Part shown: positions 24,899 through 38,400 of the stretch, piece by piece | Position numbering within the stretch: the first letter of the stretch is position 1 | Layout: the number at the start of each line of letters is the position of its first letter | Assembly (NCBI GenBank): GCA_034509425.1 | Contig: JAVTVJ010001681.1 | Span: 186,001 to 250,000 of the forward strand | Source of the DNA: Eopsaltria australis | Taxonomy: Eukaryota > Chordata > Aves > Passeriformes > Petroicidae | Reading direction: 5' to 3' | DNA: 64,000 bases | Position numbers and translations under genes: made by a program | Notes under the pieces: generated by a model | Seen by the model: only the letters and a program-made list of their open reading frames with translations | Told to the model about the DNA's origin: nothing | The model's database searches: none

Positions 24899-25640
24899 TG
24901 TGGCAGGATGCCCCCCTGCCCTAGGAGGGCCTATCTGTTACCTATTAACTGGTGCAATAGCTCAGGGCATCTTCCCCCTCACATGCATTTGCTAATTGCT
25001 GAAATAACTCAATCAGCTTGTCTTGTAGCAAGTTATTTTGGCACCACGGAGGTGACATTCCCAACTGACAATAAACATCTTGCTTTGAAAGCAAGATTGT
25101 AGGAAGATAAGCTTGAATTTCTGACTGACAGACACTTCAGTTTACAAACTATAAAATCTACAGCATACTTTCATAAAGCAGAAATCTTCTGCACATTCCC
25201 TGAAAATGTGTGGGGATCTCTCATCAAGGTTTGGGACACCCATCTTGAGATCTTGAGTTACTTCCTTGAGGGCTGAGTGAAAGGTCTCTGCGTACCCCAT
25301 CATCAATTCAGTGGTAAGTTACACTGACCCCTAATCCATACTATTTCTTTGCTAGCTGTAATATAGGTACCTTTATGTCATGCACTGTTATATGTAATCT
25401 ATTAGTAGTTCTTCTGTTTTATCCTGTGTAGTAACTCTGTTTAAGGCCTTTTGTCTTAAAGGTTAATCTCCTGTTAATCTCCTGTCTATTTAATAAATAA
25501 CCCATTTTATAATAGACCTGATCTGCCATTCTTGGGAACTCATGAGCCAGAGTGATTTAGGTGCAGGTCACCTAAGCAGAGCTGCTGTGAGAAATCTGAG
25601 CCTATGGCAGGGCTTGTTCAAAGCTCTGACTCTATCCATA
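24899..25640 (+). mobile_element. LTR of a second avian ERV type (probable)
   Basis: The stretch begins with TGTGGCAGGATG (24899) and has features of a long terminal repeat: a TG start, the 'gcaatagctcagggcatc' block (about 24953), 'cttgctttgaaagcaagatt' (about 25079), 'tgagggctgagtgaaaggtc' (about 25267) and 'tttatgtcatgcactgttat' (about 25372). A polyadenylation signal AATAAA lies at 25492-25497. This order fits an LTR class I recall from birds, thought to be of the ERVK type, but this was not checked. The right edge is uncertain: sequence after 25500 ('gacctgatctgccattcttg') may be U5 or the beginning of internal sequence. A short tandem copy of 'gttaatctcct' at 25462-25483 lies just before the signal. 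Confidence 0.6.
25492..25497 (+). promoter_or_regulatory. Polyadenylation signal of the LTR
   Basis: AATAAA sits where an LTR would carry its signal, late in the element and after the T-rich section. Whether it is used is unknown. Confidence 0.45.
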
Positions 25641-28600
25641 ACCCGAGTGTATGAAAAAGGGCTAGATCTGAAAAGGCACCAAGACCTTTGCATTGCTAAA
25701 AGCTTTCAATATTTTTTACCTACTGGACAGAAGACTTATGTATCAATAACAATGGAAAAAACTAGCTTGGCTTTAAATAAAAGATTTTCTTTATATCTTA
25801 GCAGAAAACTTGAATGCTGAATTTGAGCAAATGCTGTAATTTATCTATTTATTTCCACTTCTGTGGAGAAGCCAGTGATATCTACATTACAATACTGCCT
25901 TAGAACAGCATCGTATAATAAGCATTTCTCAGTAATTATTGCTAGTGTTAGTGTTACACAGCCACTAATGCCTTACCTTGGGTGCACTATCCCAGGAAGT
26001 ACTAAAATGTGAATATTTCCCACTTGAGAAAGCTGAGATATCACCTTAGCCTTTTTCTATTTGATTTAATGTGCTCTAGCCAATATGCTATCAAACTGAC
26101 ATTTAAATGCAGATAATATCGGCATATATATTTATATATGTATGTGAAATAAAAATTTTAGTACTATTGAGAAGAGATAGAATATGAATAGTTTACCAAA
26201 GACTACAGATAGTGAGCATGGAAATGTCTTTTTGGAGCAACAAACACAGATCTGTTAATATGAGTGATTACCTTTGTATGCTGAATTAGGGTTACCTGGA
26301 CACTTATCAGACAGTGTTAAACATAACGTTGGGATAGTTACATGACATGTAAATGAATTATAGCATAAACAAGTGATGCTGCATGAGTTTTTGATTGGAT
26401 TCAAGATCAAAATATGCAAAAGCAATCAGAATTGAGCTGGATGTTGTTCAGGAGATCCTGCTCTGGTTTTTAATCACAGGTTCAGAATTGAACATCATTC
26501 CAAACTTGTGGTAGAGTTTTCTGTCTTGATTTATGAAAATAAAAAAATTATCCATGGCCTGTAGCTTGAAAGATGCATCTTGTTCTATCCCTTCCTGTGT
26601 CAACTGAGCTTGACTGACAAACTTAGGTTCAATCTACTACAATTTCATAAAGTATGGAGATGTTAGCAAGGACCTTCCAGCTTTGATCTTGTTTCCCTGT
26701 TACCATGGCATGTACATCTATAAAATCAAATCTTTCTGATTACTTGCTTACACTTTTTGTCCATGCCCACTCAGCTGACATGTGCTTTTACCAGTCACTC
26801 TCAATAAAACAGCTAGAGCTAGAAATCAATTCTGAGATGAAAACTCATAAGAGCAGGTTCAAATCCACTCTGTTGAGAGCAAATCCATTTTCTTCTAATG
26901 AAGGCACACCTGCTTACAGAAGTGATGAATGTGGCAATGTGACAAGACATAAGCATGTGTTTAACTGTATCTGCTTAAATTCCCAAGCACTCTCAGGCTT
27001 AAAGCATGTGATCATTTCAGCTGAGGATTATATTGCTGATTCTAATAACTGTGAAGAAAGCTGCTAAACTGATGATGCAATAGGAGCTGATAGGACAATA
27101 GGGCAATAACTATGTGGGTGTCGTCTTAAAAAATAGATATTTTTCCCCTTGCTGTGCTTGTAAATGCCATGAGGGAAGAGAACATGGTTTTCCAGGGTAT
27201 TTATTTGTGTCTTTGTTAGTTTGCTTATTATTAGAATTCATAAAACAGATGTGGATAATTGCAATATTTTCCATGGGTTTTGGGTGTTTCAGCAGATGTT
27301 TATGGACAAGGTTAGCCTGATGACTGATTTTGTGAGAGTGTAAGGGAGTCTAGTGAAGGAATTTGAATCACTAGGAAAGGAGATCAATGTCTGTCAGATT
27401 TCTTCAGGGCCTCCAAGAAATGTTGTATACTTGTGACTATCGCACCAGCATGAAGAAGTTTCCTTCTCTCTGCAGTGAAAGCACCACTGAAAGAACCAGA
27501 TGAAATACACTTGTTCTCATCCTTGCTTCAGGTGTAATTGATGAATAACAGGTTTCAGGCAGTAAAGGCTGTGACTGAAAAGCATGTAGCATCATGCAGT
27601 TTGAGCTAAATTATAGCCATGAATATGAATTAAGCATAGACTTCATTGTGATTTTTGCCCAGGCATGTTCAGCAAATGCACTTCTTTAGTAAGGCAGTAC
27701 AAAGATGCTGTATTAGACTGACCTCCACAATACTGGGAGGAAAAAATGTAAGCCTGCATCATGAATTAACTTAGGTGAGCTGTTTCCTTTACATGTTCTG
27801 GAAGGGCTGGGCATGTTCATACCACGGGTAAGTCCACACAGAGCTGTACAAAGCTTAAGTCTTTCAGTAAATGGTGTGAGTGTTTTGCAGTCTTGAGGTT
27901 TTTGAGGTTGCCCAACAGTATTTTTCCTGGAAAGAGAATGTTTGCTGTGAGCCAGCCTGCTCATGTCTGCTGTCCAGCCTGTGCATCTCCTTCCAGGATG
28001 GGTGCAGCCCAGACTCTCTCTGTCTGCACATTCTTTCTCCCATTATTTCTCCCATTCTTCTCCCTCTGCATTTGAATGTTGCCTGGCCACTGTCTTGTGA
28101 TTTTTGTTTTAATCACTGCTTTTTCCTCCTTAGTCATTATTGCATTGTGCATTGTGAAATGTTGATAGGAAGTCACTGTATGAATAAAAAGATAGTTTTT
28201 ATTTTGTATTGTAATAATATAAATATTTCCTTATGGTATCTGTTCTATTATGTATTACACAGGGTGATTCGTTGTTACAGCGTACTCCTTGTGTTTCAGA
28301 ATGTCATGCGCTGGATCAACCATGACTCTGATGATGTGACAAATGCCTTTGTCACGGTTTCTTATGCATTTACAGGTGACACATTCTCTTGAGTTAACTC
28401 TGAAATGGTACATTTTCTATCAGCACACTTAGGCTTGAGAAGGTATTGTACTTCTGCTTTGAGTATTACAGCAGTTCATGAAGGAAGGACTGGATTAACC
28501 TTATCATATTCACAATGACGAAAGAAGATACATGCATGCTGAATACTTCAGTAATAGCAGTGCATAATAAATTGTTTGTTGTTTCATGAGTTATCCCAAA

Positions 28601-28936
28601 ATACAAGTTACATTACAGGTAACAAGCGAAAGCTTAAATTTTCTGAAGATAATAGCTTAGGTAGCACTACATTCATAAACAAAGAACACTTATACTTACA
28701 ATAAACATCAGGATGAATATTTTTTCCCTGTTTGGGGAATCTATTAATAGCTTTCTTATTTCCATTCCAGCTTAATTTTCTGCAACCTGTATTGGCTCTG
28801 TTTCAGTTTCTTTCTACTTTTGTGTCCATGGTCTTACTTATCCATCATTTTATTTGGAAGAGGCCTTCTGTCTGATTCAGTTGTTCCCTTCATTCTGCCC
28901 TCCATCAACAGTTGTTACAGAAATTTGGAAAAAGAC

Positions 28937-28943
<7 letters not shown>
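25641..28943. other. Unique DNA, no gene recognised
   Basis: Open frames at 25542-25820, 26705-27067 (120 codons) and 27880-28392 (170 codons, the longest in the window) have no domain, signal peptide or family resemblance that I can see. A TA-rich patch lies near 26115-26145. The segment 28300-28375 is bordered by splice-like sites and is discussed as a finding. Confidence 0.55.
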
Positions 28944-28981
<38 letters not shown>

Positions 28982-29015
28982 ACCCTCTCTCACACACACA
29001 CACTCACACTCTCCT
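28944..29015. repeat. (CA)n microsatellite, compound
   Basis: A CA run from 28944 to about 28979 is followed by interrupted CA/CT units ('caccctctctcacacaca', then 'ctcacactctcctc') to about 29015. The three overlapping open frames with His-Thr or Thr-His runs here (28820-29154) are translations of the repeat, not genes. Confidence 0.95.
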
Positions 29016-30607
29016 CAACTGCAGGACAAAGAACACTTTACCACTTTATACCCTTCAGATAAATGGTAATAAACCCATGGCAACTCCCGTTAGAGAAGGT
29101 GAGTTACTACATGGAACTACACAATTGCATACATCTAAGAAGATTTTGTCGTAGTCACAGAGGTATCACAGAACAGTTGGAATTCATCTGGATTCAGCTT
29201 ATAAAGGACATGCAGATAGTATTTTTAAGTCCTGTAGGCTATCATGGTGCTGAGTACCAGAGAACAAGAGAAAAAGAAATAATTTCATTACTGAGATGCA
29301 TAGTTATAAATGTCATTATTTTTTGCAGGCTGAAGCAACCATTCTGCCTGCTTTATGAGTTATAACCATGTTCTATCAATACAGGTTATATCAATACAAC
29401 TTATGCTTGTATGGGTTGCAGGCTGTGATTCAAAAGGAGAAGGCCTGTGTAGAAATAGCCTAACTTCCCATTAAGGGGAGACTAAAATTCACTGGCTGTT
29501 AATTAAATTATAAAAGTTTTATAATAAAAGAAAATAAAGACCCAGGTGATAACTGTTCCAACTTTTTGCAGGGCAAGCTGATCCATTCAATCTAGTCCCA
29601 TTTGCACAGGACCAGATTGATATCAATTGAACAATGTGATCTTTGTTGCCAAAATCTTCTGTGAAGTCTATTAATGCCTACTCTGGTCAAAGGAAAAATA
29701 GCGTAGGTCATTGGAGAAAATTAAGTACATAGAAATAGTGTGACTAATGTATAGTAATTTTGCCAGACATGGGAAAAACATCATTAACAATATTCAATGC
29801 GTGCTCTAAGATTACCACAGGCACTAAGGATTGGATATAAGCTTGCCTATGAAGGGGGAATCTAAAATAACCATTTCAAACACAACCTAAGGCATGAAAG
29901 TAGAGCTGGAGGTCCTGGCCAGAATACCTCTGCAGAATAAGGTATTCCAAATGAACAATGCAGCCATAAATAAGCTAACATTTGGAGGATTCAGGAAGAG
30001 TAGACAGGAAAATAAAATGTATTGTGATGACATTTTCATGGTCTCACATTTTATAGACCTCCAACACTACTTCTTTGATTTATAAGTTGAGTCTTTTTAA
30101 TGCAAAAGTGTGGGATCTGGTAGAAAAAATAAAGATGGTATTAGAATGCAGCTCCTTTTGTGTAACAGAGGAGGAAATATTAATCAGAACTACACAATAA
30201 CTGCAAACAGCTGAGAATACCCATAAATACGGTTGAGACACAGAGCTTTCTGTGCAACCTCAGAAGTATATTGAAATGACAAAATGGAGAAATAATTGCC
30301 AAACTCGTGACCATCACTGTTCATCATGCTTTGCATAGCAATGAGTATGCTGAGTGCCCTTCCCTATGCCAGCTACCTGGGCAAGCTATTGAGATTTTGC
30401 TAACGTTGCAGGTAAATGAGAGTCAGATGGCAAAAATGTTTGGGGTAAGGGCTTCTTTCTCTTCCATCACTGTAAATAGTGTAATTCACACTCACAACAA
30501 TAAACAAGGACTTAATTCATATAGAACATTTTGGCAATGAACAACTTGTTGATTATTTACTAATTGCAGGAATCACATGTGGATGAAACCACCTTGCCTA
30601 GCTGTTA
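29016..30607. other. Unique DNA, no gene seen
   Basis: AT-rich sequence with short, domain-free frames (29063-29365, 29894-30085, 30307-30540). No repeat is recognised. Confidence 0.55.
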
Positions 30608-30653
30608 ATCAGAGAATTGTAGGATATGATGAGTTGGAAGGGACCCACAAAGG
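30608..30653 (-). mobile_element. Short CR1 3'-end scrap
   Basis: 'cagagaattgtaggatatga' followed by 'gagttggaagggacccacaa' is the complement of the last bases of a CR1 element. Only about 45 bases are recognisable. Very short 5'-truncated insertions are normal for this family. Confidence 0.7.
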
Positions 30654-33600
30654 TAGAAGTGTTTTGAAAACTTCTACAAAGGATGTTTGTATAGGGTGTC
30701 CCTGAGAGTCCATGCAATTTTAGGAGGAGGGTGGCAGAGGGAATAAATAACCTATAGCCCAAGATAGGATTTCTGAATTTGAAATAAAAAGGCATGGAAG
30801 TTCGTGTCATGAAAGGAACAAGAAAAATACATCCCTGGCCCTTTTTTTTAAAAATTAAATTACTGTCACTTTTTCTTCAGGACCAATTTCAACATGGCTT
30901 CAATCAGACATTTTTGAGACGCTGACGCTAAATTTCTCTTCACAGACAGATGTCTGAAGTGCACTGTTCTTTCTAGAGTACCACTCACTTTCAAATGAAG
31001 AAGCTGAGAGCATTCTCTATTTTCTCAGGGACCATGTTGTTAACTGTGGGCAGCAGCACAGTCCAAAGAGAGTTCTTGAAAGAACCCTACTTCTGGGCTG
31101 TTAATTTGTTGGAATGGCTTCTTGGGTATAGAAGGTGTGTTTTGAGAGATTCAGTGACTCCAACAAGAGCTTGTGAAAAGATAGAAAGTGACACTGCGAA
31201 ATATTCTTAATGATGAATTCCTCCTATTTTTTAAAATTAACTTGGATTTCTATATAAATAGATCAGGGCTCTGCTGTTGATTTGCATTTACATCATTTCC
31301 ATCCAATATGCTTTTAATGTAGTTTGGCTTTGTGAGGCTTGAAATAACAGAACACAAAAGTCACATATCTGTCTGCAGAATATGTTAAAACACTCATTTT
31401 ATCAACCTGTTTTTCAGAATATACTTATGCCATTCATTATGTGATTTAGTTCAAAGCTAAGGTCTGGTCTGTCTAGGAATTGGCTAAAATGTGTGAGCTT
31501 GACTACTGAGCTTATACCAGATCTTTGTGGTTTTCTTATATCGATGTAAAACCTTGTGATTAAGTTCTGAGTGTTAAACACAGGAGCACTACATAGGAAG
31601 GGCAGCTGAAAACCTCACAAGCGCATTATTATGTGTAAGAAGTCTTTCCATCATAAAATTATATGATACATGGTGACACCAGAAAACATGGTAAAATAGT
31701 CTAAGCTGGCATTCTGTTAAGAATTGGAAAATTAAGAAATTAACCTAAACCAAGCAGTCCAAAGCATGCAGGAGTGTGTGCTCATATGTGTATGGGAGCG
31801 TATAATGTGGTTGAGAGTAGGGAGGACACGTTGTATGATTCATCTTGCTGACAAGCAGAAACATTATTTGGTATCTTAGATGGAGCTCTAATACTTGGTA
31901 ACTTTGAGTAAAGACTCTGGATGCAGTTTTGATAGACAGAAAAATATCTGTATGGTGAACCACCTGCCATCTTGTCATTCAAAAGATGTCTTGTTTATTC
32001 ATTTTTTCCTGACAAAGATAAATTTTCAAATAAGAGTTTTGCATTCTTCTTTCAATGCAGTACTCTTCTAATGAATGAAACACAAAATTACTAGTTATTA
32101 TTTCTTTTCTCTTAGTCTGTCATTGCCTTATACAATGTATAGGGTGTACGTGGAAAAACAGCTAGTGGTACTGCTGTTCTGCTGTGCAAAGAGAGAAAAT
32201 GGAGAGGAAGACGCTTTTTAGACAATTCCCATCATAACTCTAGTAGTATGTCATGGTAAAAGGGATGAGTCTGTTATTAGTGGACAATTAGATAAACCAG
32301 CATGAGATTTTTGCCTTTCAGTTGGCAGTATACTGTGGGGTTTTACTATTGAAGTTTTTAGATCTAAACTCTCCTGATAAACCAAATACTTAAGTTCTAA
32401 CGCTACATCAATGAAGTTGATTTACAGATGAGTAGAAGGCCAGCAATCATACCTGAAATAAACAGTGAGAAAACTAGGCTGCTGGGCATAGGTGGAGGAG
32501 ACACACATTGAGGCAGGATGAAAAAGCCAGAAGATTAACTTCTACAGTTTATTTCTCTTCATCTCCCCACATTTACTCATAATAGGCTGCAAATAAAATC
32601 TTTGGGAAGGACCACAAATGTAATTCTGAAAAGCAAAGAAAGAGCTTTAGAGGTCACAGATGAAGTTGTCATTGAAAGCAAAGAAATAGGGAGTTGAGGG
32701 CATTACAACATTCATGTTGGCTGAATTGTAAACTCTTGAAAGTCTTTCTCTCTTTAAAGAGATTCAGAAGTCAGTGTAACAGTAAACGGAGATACACATT
32801 TTTAAAACAATAACTAGACTGAGGTCTGGATTCTTTTACGTATTAGGCTGACACCACTCCTCAGGACTGCCTGGTCCATGGCCATATGTGTTCTTGAAGA
32901 TTCTTCTATTCATAAGGCTTTATTAGGCCACAAAAAGGCAGCACTTATACTTAAAACTTCATTAAGCTGCTTCAGCCCAATTTGCTATCGGTCTGTCTAT
33001 ATGCTATGGAGAAGACATTTATGTAATATTTGTTCTGTAGCAAAATCAGTAATAACTGAAATAAGAATGTTGAAAATCTGAATGTGCATAGGCTAAGGAT
33101 GAATTGTGTCAGTAGAATTTACTGATGGGAGGGCTAATAAAATGACCTTCTCTAACTAACCATCCTTTTCTTTACCCATGGAGAGCTCAGCTGTGTCAAA
33201 GACCACTGAGCTGTGTGTAAAACCACTCCTGAATCAGTAGCTGTTGCAGTCCAATTATTTTGAAGTAAAATGATAGCCTTTTATTTCCAAGACAAATTTA
33301 ACTGAACTGTGGTGTTTCAGAAGCAACCTAAGCCTCGGTGTGGCAAAGGTCCAGTACACTCAATACTTTCTCTAAAATGCATTGCAACTCTTGGATCACC
33401 CACAAACCATCTCTTTTTCTCTGTTTTTCAGTTTCTCTGTGTTTCTACTGTCCAGGTAGAAACCCCAGTACCAGTACCCTGGAATAATCAGCATAGGTGG
33501 CATTGCCAGTTTTTGCAAGGTGATCCTGTGATCCCCAGGGGGGTTGATAAAGGGGAAGATTCACATTCAAATAAACCTTTGGCTTTGAGAGTCTGGAGTG

Positions 33601-35365
33601 TTTTCCCAATATTACAGCAGGGCCACATGTTACACTTTGTTAAATTTGCCTGCTCTGTAGCTGCTAAAATCATACAAATACATCCATCTTTATATGGGCT
33701 TTATCTCTTCCTTCCCATCACTGTCAAGATGTAACTGAGTATGATGGAGAAGCTGGTGGAGGTGAAACAAAGAGCTTTTTCACCAGGTACGGCTGTCGTC
33801 ATCTCTGATGGAAGTAGGTTTCGCTGTCTGAGACTTGGCTACATTTGGGGTTGATTCAAGTTTTTTCAGTGTGCTCTTGCCTTCTTACAATATTGCTATT
33901 TATTTGTAGGCATAGCTGTAAGAAAGGTCCTTCAACCTTTACTGTCATGATATAAGTCTAAATGCTGGACGAACAAAGCTGTTGGGAAGGGATCAATCTG
34001 CCAACAGCCAAAGGTCAATGCCTGGGTATAAAATGCAGAAATAAAATCAATCCACCATAATCTAAATCCTTCAAAGACAAAGGCAAAATGCCAAGATGGG
34101 TCACCCACAGTGCCAAAGCACAGGTTGCAGTGGCCATCAGCCAAGCTAAACAGCACATTGAGGGGATCCAGTCTTTCAAACCAACAAGCCTATATCATGC
34201 AAGTGCCACATATCTCCTACAAAGGTGCTCAGGTAGTGTCACTAAATTCCCAGAAGATCATAAGTCATGTGAAATGGACAAGATGGGAAGCTAACCCAAA
34301 ATTGTCCCCATGCTACCTAGATAATGCCTACACAGATGCCCATCAGACTTACGGCAGTGAATCTAGCTGAGTGCACATTTCAGAGCTCAGCATCAATGCC
34401 AGCTCCTGGAACTAAGAGTGAGCCTGTCATGAATCCTACTGCATACAGCCTTGAAAGAGAACCTTTACCAAGCATACTTTTCCATGATACCAACCAGGCT
34501 AGCCTTGCTCTACCCTGTCCTTAAGATTGCTCACTGCTCTCAGGGGTTGATGTGCTCTGATCTTCAGCACATTTGGAGTATAGAGGAACTATACACCAGA
34601 TGTTTGCTGCCTGCACCGTCAGTGGCCCAGTGATGATTTTGTTACCTAACTGGGCTAACTGGGCAAGCCAGAGTAAGCAAAAAGCATGACAGAGGATGAT
34701 GAGTGGCTCTGCGCAGGAAAGGAGTGTCCTGGTCCCAGCAGCCACAGACCACACCAGGAGGGGAGAGTCCCAGTCACAGCCACTTCCCAGACCTCACTGT
34801 GCTCTCCACCAGCCTCTGCCACAGCACCTCTGGGATTAATTCCTCCTCACTCTGATGAGGCAGAGGAAGGCCACTCATACACTGAGGATAGTCCTGCCTG
34901 TCAAGACATCAAAGTAATTAAAAAGATGTTTTTAGAAGACAGACAAAGCGCAGGATGTTCTTGATAGACTAAGCTGAGCAGGATCTTTCAGGGCTTGGTG
35001 TGCAAGATTGGTGTCTAAGACAGAGGTGTTGAGCAGATAGCCTTCTCCTTTTTAGGCATAGATTCACTTTGGTATTTTATAAACTTCATGAAAGGAAAAT
35101 CAGGGCAACACAAAGCTATTTTTTCCTACTTAGCAGCTGGAAGTAAGGTGAATTTATCAACCACAATGGTGTCCCTTCTAAACAACAGCATCCCACAAAG
35201 AGAAAAGGCGAACAAGTAATCCAGCACAGCATGGCATGGCAGAAATTGTCTTCTTTTGTGCATCTGGAAGAGCAAACTTTTTGGTCCAAGGCAGATGTAA
35301 TTCAGTCTTTGGCAATTAGCTGAGCAAAAACTGCAAAATATGATTATTTGTTAATAATTGGGATT
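30654..35365. other. Unique DNA, no gene recognised
   Basis: Several open frames reach 60-141 codons (33309-33734 is the longest), with no domain. The part from about 33950 to 34980 is less AT-rich and has several overlapping frames on both strands (34088-34370, 34521-34754, 34686-34964). I could not assign it to a gene or to a repeat. Confidence 0.5.
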
Positions 35366-35402
35366 TTGTGTATGTGTGTGTGTGTGTGTGTGTATGTGTG
35401 CA
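35366..35402. repeat. (TG)n microsatellite
   Basis: An alternating TG run with TATG interruptions near its ends is followed directly by 'cacacatatgg'. The minus-strand Thr-His-rich frame at 35316-35546 and the Val-Cys frame at 35368-35550 are translations of it. Confidence 0.93.
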
Positions 35403-38400
35403 CACATATGGACAGCTACAGCTCAGTGGGACCGAGAAACAAGGGTGGGCTGCATTTAGAGCAGAAGTGAGAACTTCACTGGCTAAGCCATCAATCCCTC
35501 TTTTCTTCTCTTTCTCCCCCTTTCCACTGTTCCATATACTCACCATATAGCATCTTTATCCATATTCAAGTGTTCAGATATAATGTAATCCACACAGTCC
35601 CTTCCTGCCCATCTACAAAAGAATTTGTTCCATTGCAGTGGAAAGTTACAATGTTTATTACATCTCTGTCTAAGATGAACCCCAAAGAAAGCATTTTATT
35701 CTCACTCATACAATCATCATAAGGTAGAAAATGGAATTTCAAAAATAAAAAAAAATATAGGAGAGCTTCAGGGAACTGCATGTCAGTTTTTACTTTGATG
35801 TATGCTATGTTTAAAAAAAATCTGGAAAGGGGAGACGGTGAGGAGAGGAAAAAGATGGACTGAGTGTCTTCCAGGAGATTTCCTCTCTATTACTTAATTC
35901 TTTATATTGTAGAAGGAAGAAAATAATCTTCCCTTGCTGCCTGGAGTGAAAGTATTCTGAAGAGACATTGTAAGAACTTCATTTAGTACCATGGATGGTT
36001 TCACATTCCCACTTACATCTTAATAAAAGTAAACATCACCACAAGGTTTGCAGTGAAGGTATAATGATTTTTAAAACTTCAGTGGGATTGGCAGATAAAG
36101 ACTTTGTTTCCTGAGATGATTTAGAAAAGAGCTTTATCTCAGACTAGTGAACTTTATCACCTAGTCCTGAAGAAAGGGAGGAGCTGGCATTAATGGTGTG
36201 TATTTATCCAGGTGCTGAGTGCTAGTTTCCGAAATATATACTGCTGTTTATTTCCTAGGAGAGCAAAGTTTTGGTCCTAATTGTCAACAGCAGTTGAATA
36301 AATTAATGTATTTCTCTGTCCTCTTCTCTGTTAGTAAGACATTTAAGCACACACTGTACTAGTTCAAGAATCAGAGCCCTGTATTTCTCTCCTAGTGGCA
36401 ATTGAATCCTCTCTACCTGCTTTCATTATTTGGCTGCATCTTCAAAGTAATAGCTCTTTTTCTTTCATAGCTTTCCTAAACTAACTCTGTCTCTCCTCAC
36501 TCCTCTCTGCCACCTCCTATTTGCACTTACAACTACTGTCAGTGTCATCTGTGCCTGCCATCTGCTTCCGGAATATTATGAAGCTGTAATCACAGGACAT
36601 TTTGAAATTTATTCATACAAATCAAAGACATTCAGTTGCTGTCAGGGGTGGATTTAGAGCTTACAAAGGCATAGGTCTCCTGGCAGCAGCTTTCAAAAAC
36701 AGCAGCTGGCAGAGGGATGCTGGAGGAGGTTTCCCTGCCCAGTTTTCCATCCCACCTGGCTCCTGACCTCCAGCATTTTTGCATTCTCAGGGCTGGCTTC
36801 AGCTGAGATCAGCTAACTCAGCCAGATTTGCAGTTTAGTGGAAAACATGAATCTGAGTGAAAATGAGACCGAAGGAATTTTTCACTTGTGACCCCATTTA
36901 TCCTGAGTCTGTAGAAGTGTACAACCACAGCAGCAACCTCTGTCTTGCTCCTTTTATAAATAGGCTGTACCTCAGTATATATTTTTGCTTCATTATTTGA
37001 GGTAGGGGCTACTTTATTAAGTCCAAGCAGTACCTATAATAGTGGCCTAATCCAAATCAAGGGCCTCTAGATGCTACTGTAGTAAATGGTACTAGTAATA
37101 TCAAATGGGGAGCTATCTGTATCTGCCCACATGGAAAGCAGATGCTAAGGGTTGCTCTTGCACTGCTCATTTTATGTTTTCAAATTCCAGAATAATAGAA
37201 TAGGTTGCAATAAACTATGTTTGCACTGTAAGATGGTGTGGACTGCTTCTACTGCTCCAAGACAGATTCTATGAAATGAAACAGCTGGTGCCATACATAC
37301 ACAGTATGTACCTTTCAGGGTGGTGGAGTTTTTGCTTTGGACTTTCTCTACTCTGATCTCCTGGACTGATTTGGGGCAGAAGTGCCTTAGGTGCAGTCTT
37401 GTTGTGCAACTTCTAATTTGGCTTCATTCAAGGAAAGATTGATCCATGCTCTGTGCAAGCCAGGATGGAGGTGATGGAGAAATGCACACTTCATATGAAA
37501 CTAGAGGGCTGATTTTTGCAGTATGCTTCACTGACTTCAAAAATGTTTAAAATCCATTTAAAAATGTTCACTCTTTCATGGTTCATTTTCATACATTCGG
37601 CAGATTGGTGTGCCTTTCAAAATGTCTCTTCTAGGTCTCCTGTTTTCCAGAAGCACCTTCAAGATGTCAGTGTTTCTATAGATGTCCCTAAATGGAAACA
37701 TCATTATGTAGAAAAAGCAACAAAAATGAAAAAAGAGCTGTTACATATTTCTGCAAAAACAAACCAGTTGCTCAGTAGGTTTCCTTTTCCCCCAAGACCT
37801 ATAAAGAGCTGGAGATCCAACATGAATTTGATGTGCCTATGGCCTCAGTGAAGTGAGTGCACACTGCCTGTGCTGCCCAAGCCAGCTAAGCTGCTGCAGT
37901 CTCAGCTAGTAGCTGGAGGCAAGCCAGCTCAGGGTCCTGAAGGCTGTAGACACAAGCCAAAAATCTGTGGTCAAATGCTTGGCAGGTATTAGACCACAGA
38001 AACCAAATGAGTAGAAAAGCTTCATTTGGCTCTGTTGTTGCTGCTGAGTTGATGTGTGGGAATAAAGAAGTGGGACCTACTGATTTGCAGTGGCAGTACA
38101 GCAGCTGAGGGATTGCAAAGGCAGGAGGATTTAATACCAGAGGTCTTGTTTGGTTGTCTGTTTTTTTTAATTTAGGGGGACATCTTCAAAGCACACACAA
38201 AGGCGCTAAATGTGACACACAGTGAAAACAGGAGCAGTGTTTTCAAGGGATCAGAATTAAGATCAGTTTCTTCCCTGTAATTGTCTACCCCATAGTGCCA
38301 CAAAAACTGGTGAAGGTATATTTAATTTGAATTTAAAATCCCTGACAAGGACATTTTGAGAGGAAACGTTAGTCATCTTGTGCACTGGCTTCATGAGGAT

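Noticed and set aside
26856..26866. GGTTCAAATCC, a perfect tRNA B-box match
   Set aside because: The flanking bases do not form the T-arm stem, and I find no matching A-box or cloverleaf upstream, so neither a tRNA nor a tRNA-derived SINE is supported.
27880..28392. Longest open frame in the window (170 codons, plus strand)
   Set aside because: No domain, signal or family resemblance, composition looks random, and overlapping frames exist on both strands. Only the small 28300-28375 part has exon-like borders.
28820..29154. Frames with His-Thr repeats
   Set aside because: They are translations of the CA microsatellite in three phases.
33309..33734. 141-codon plus-strand frame
   Set aside because: No recognisable domain, no splice or promoter context, and a frame on the opposite strand of similar quality.
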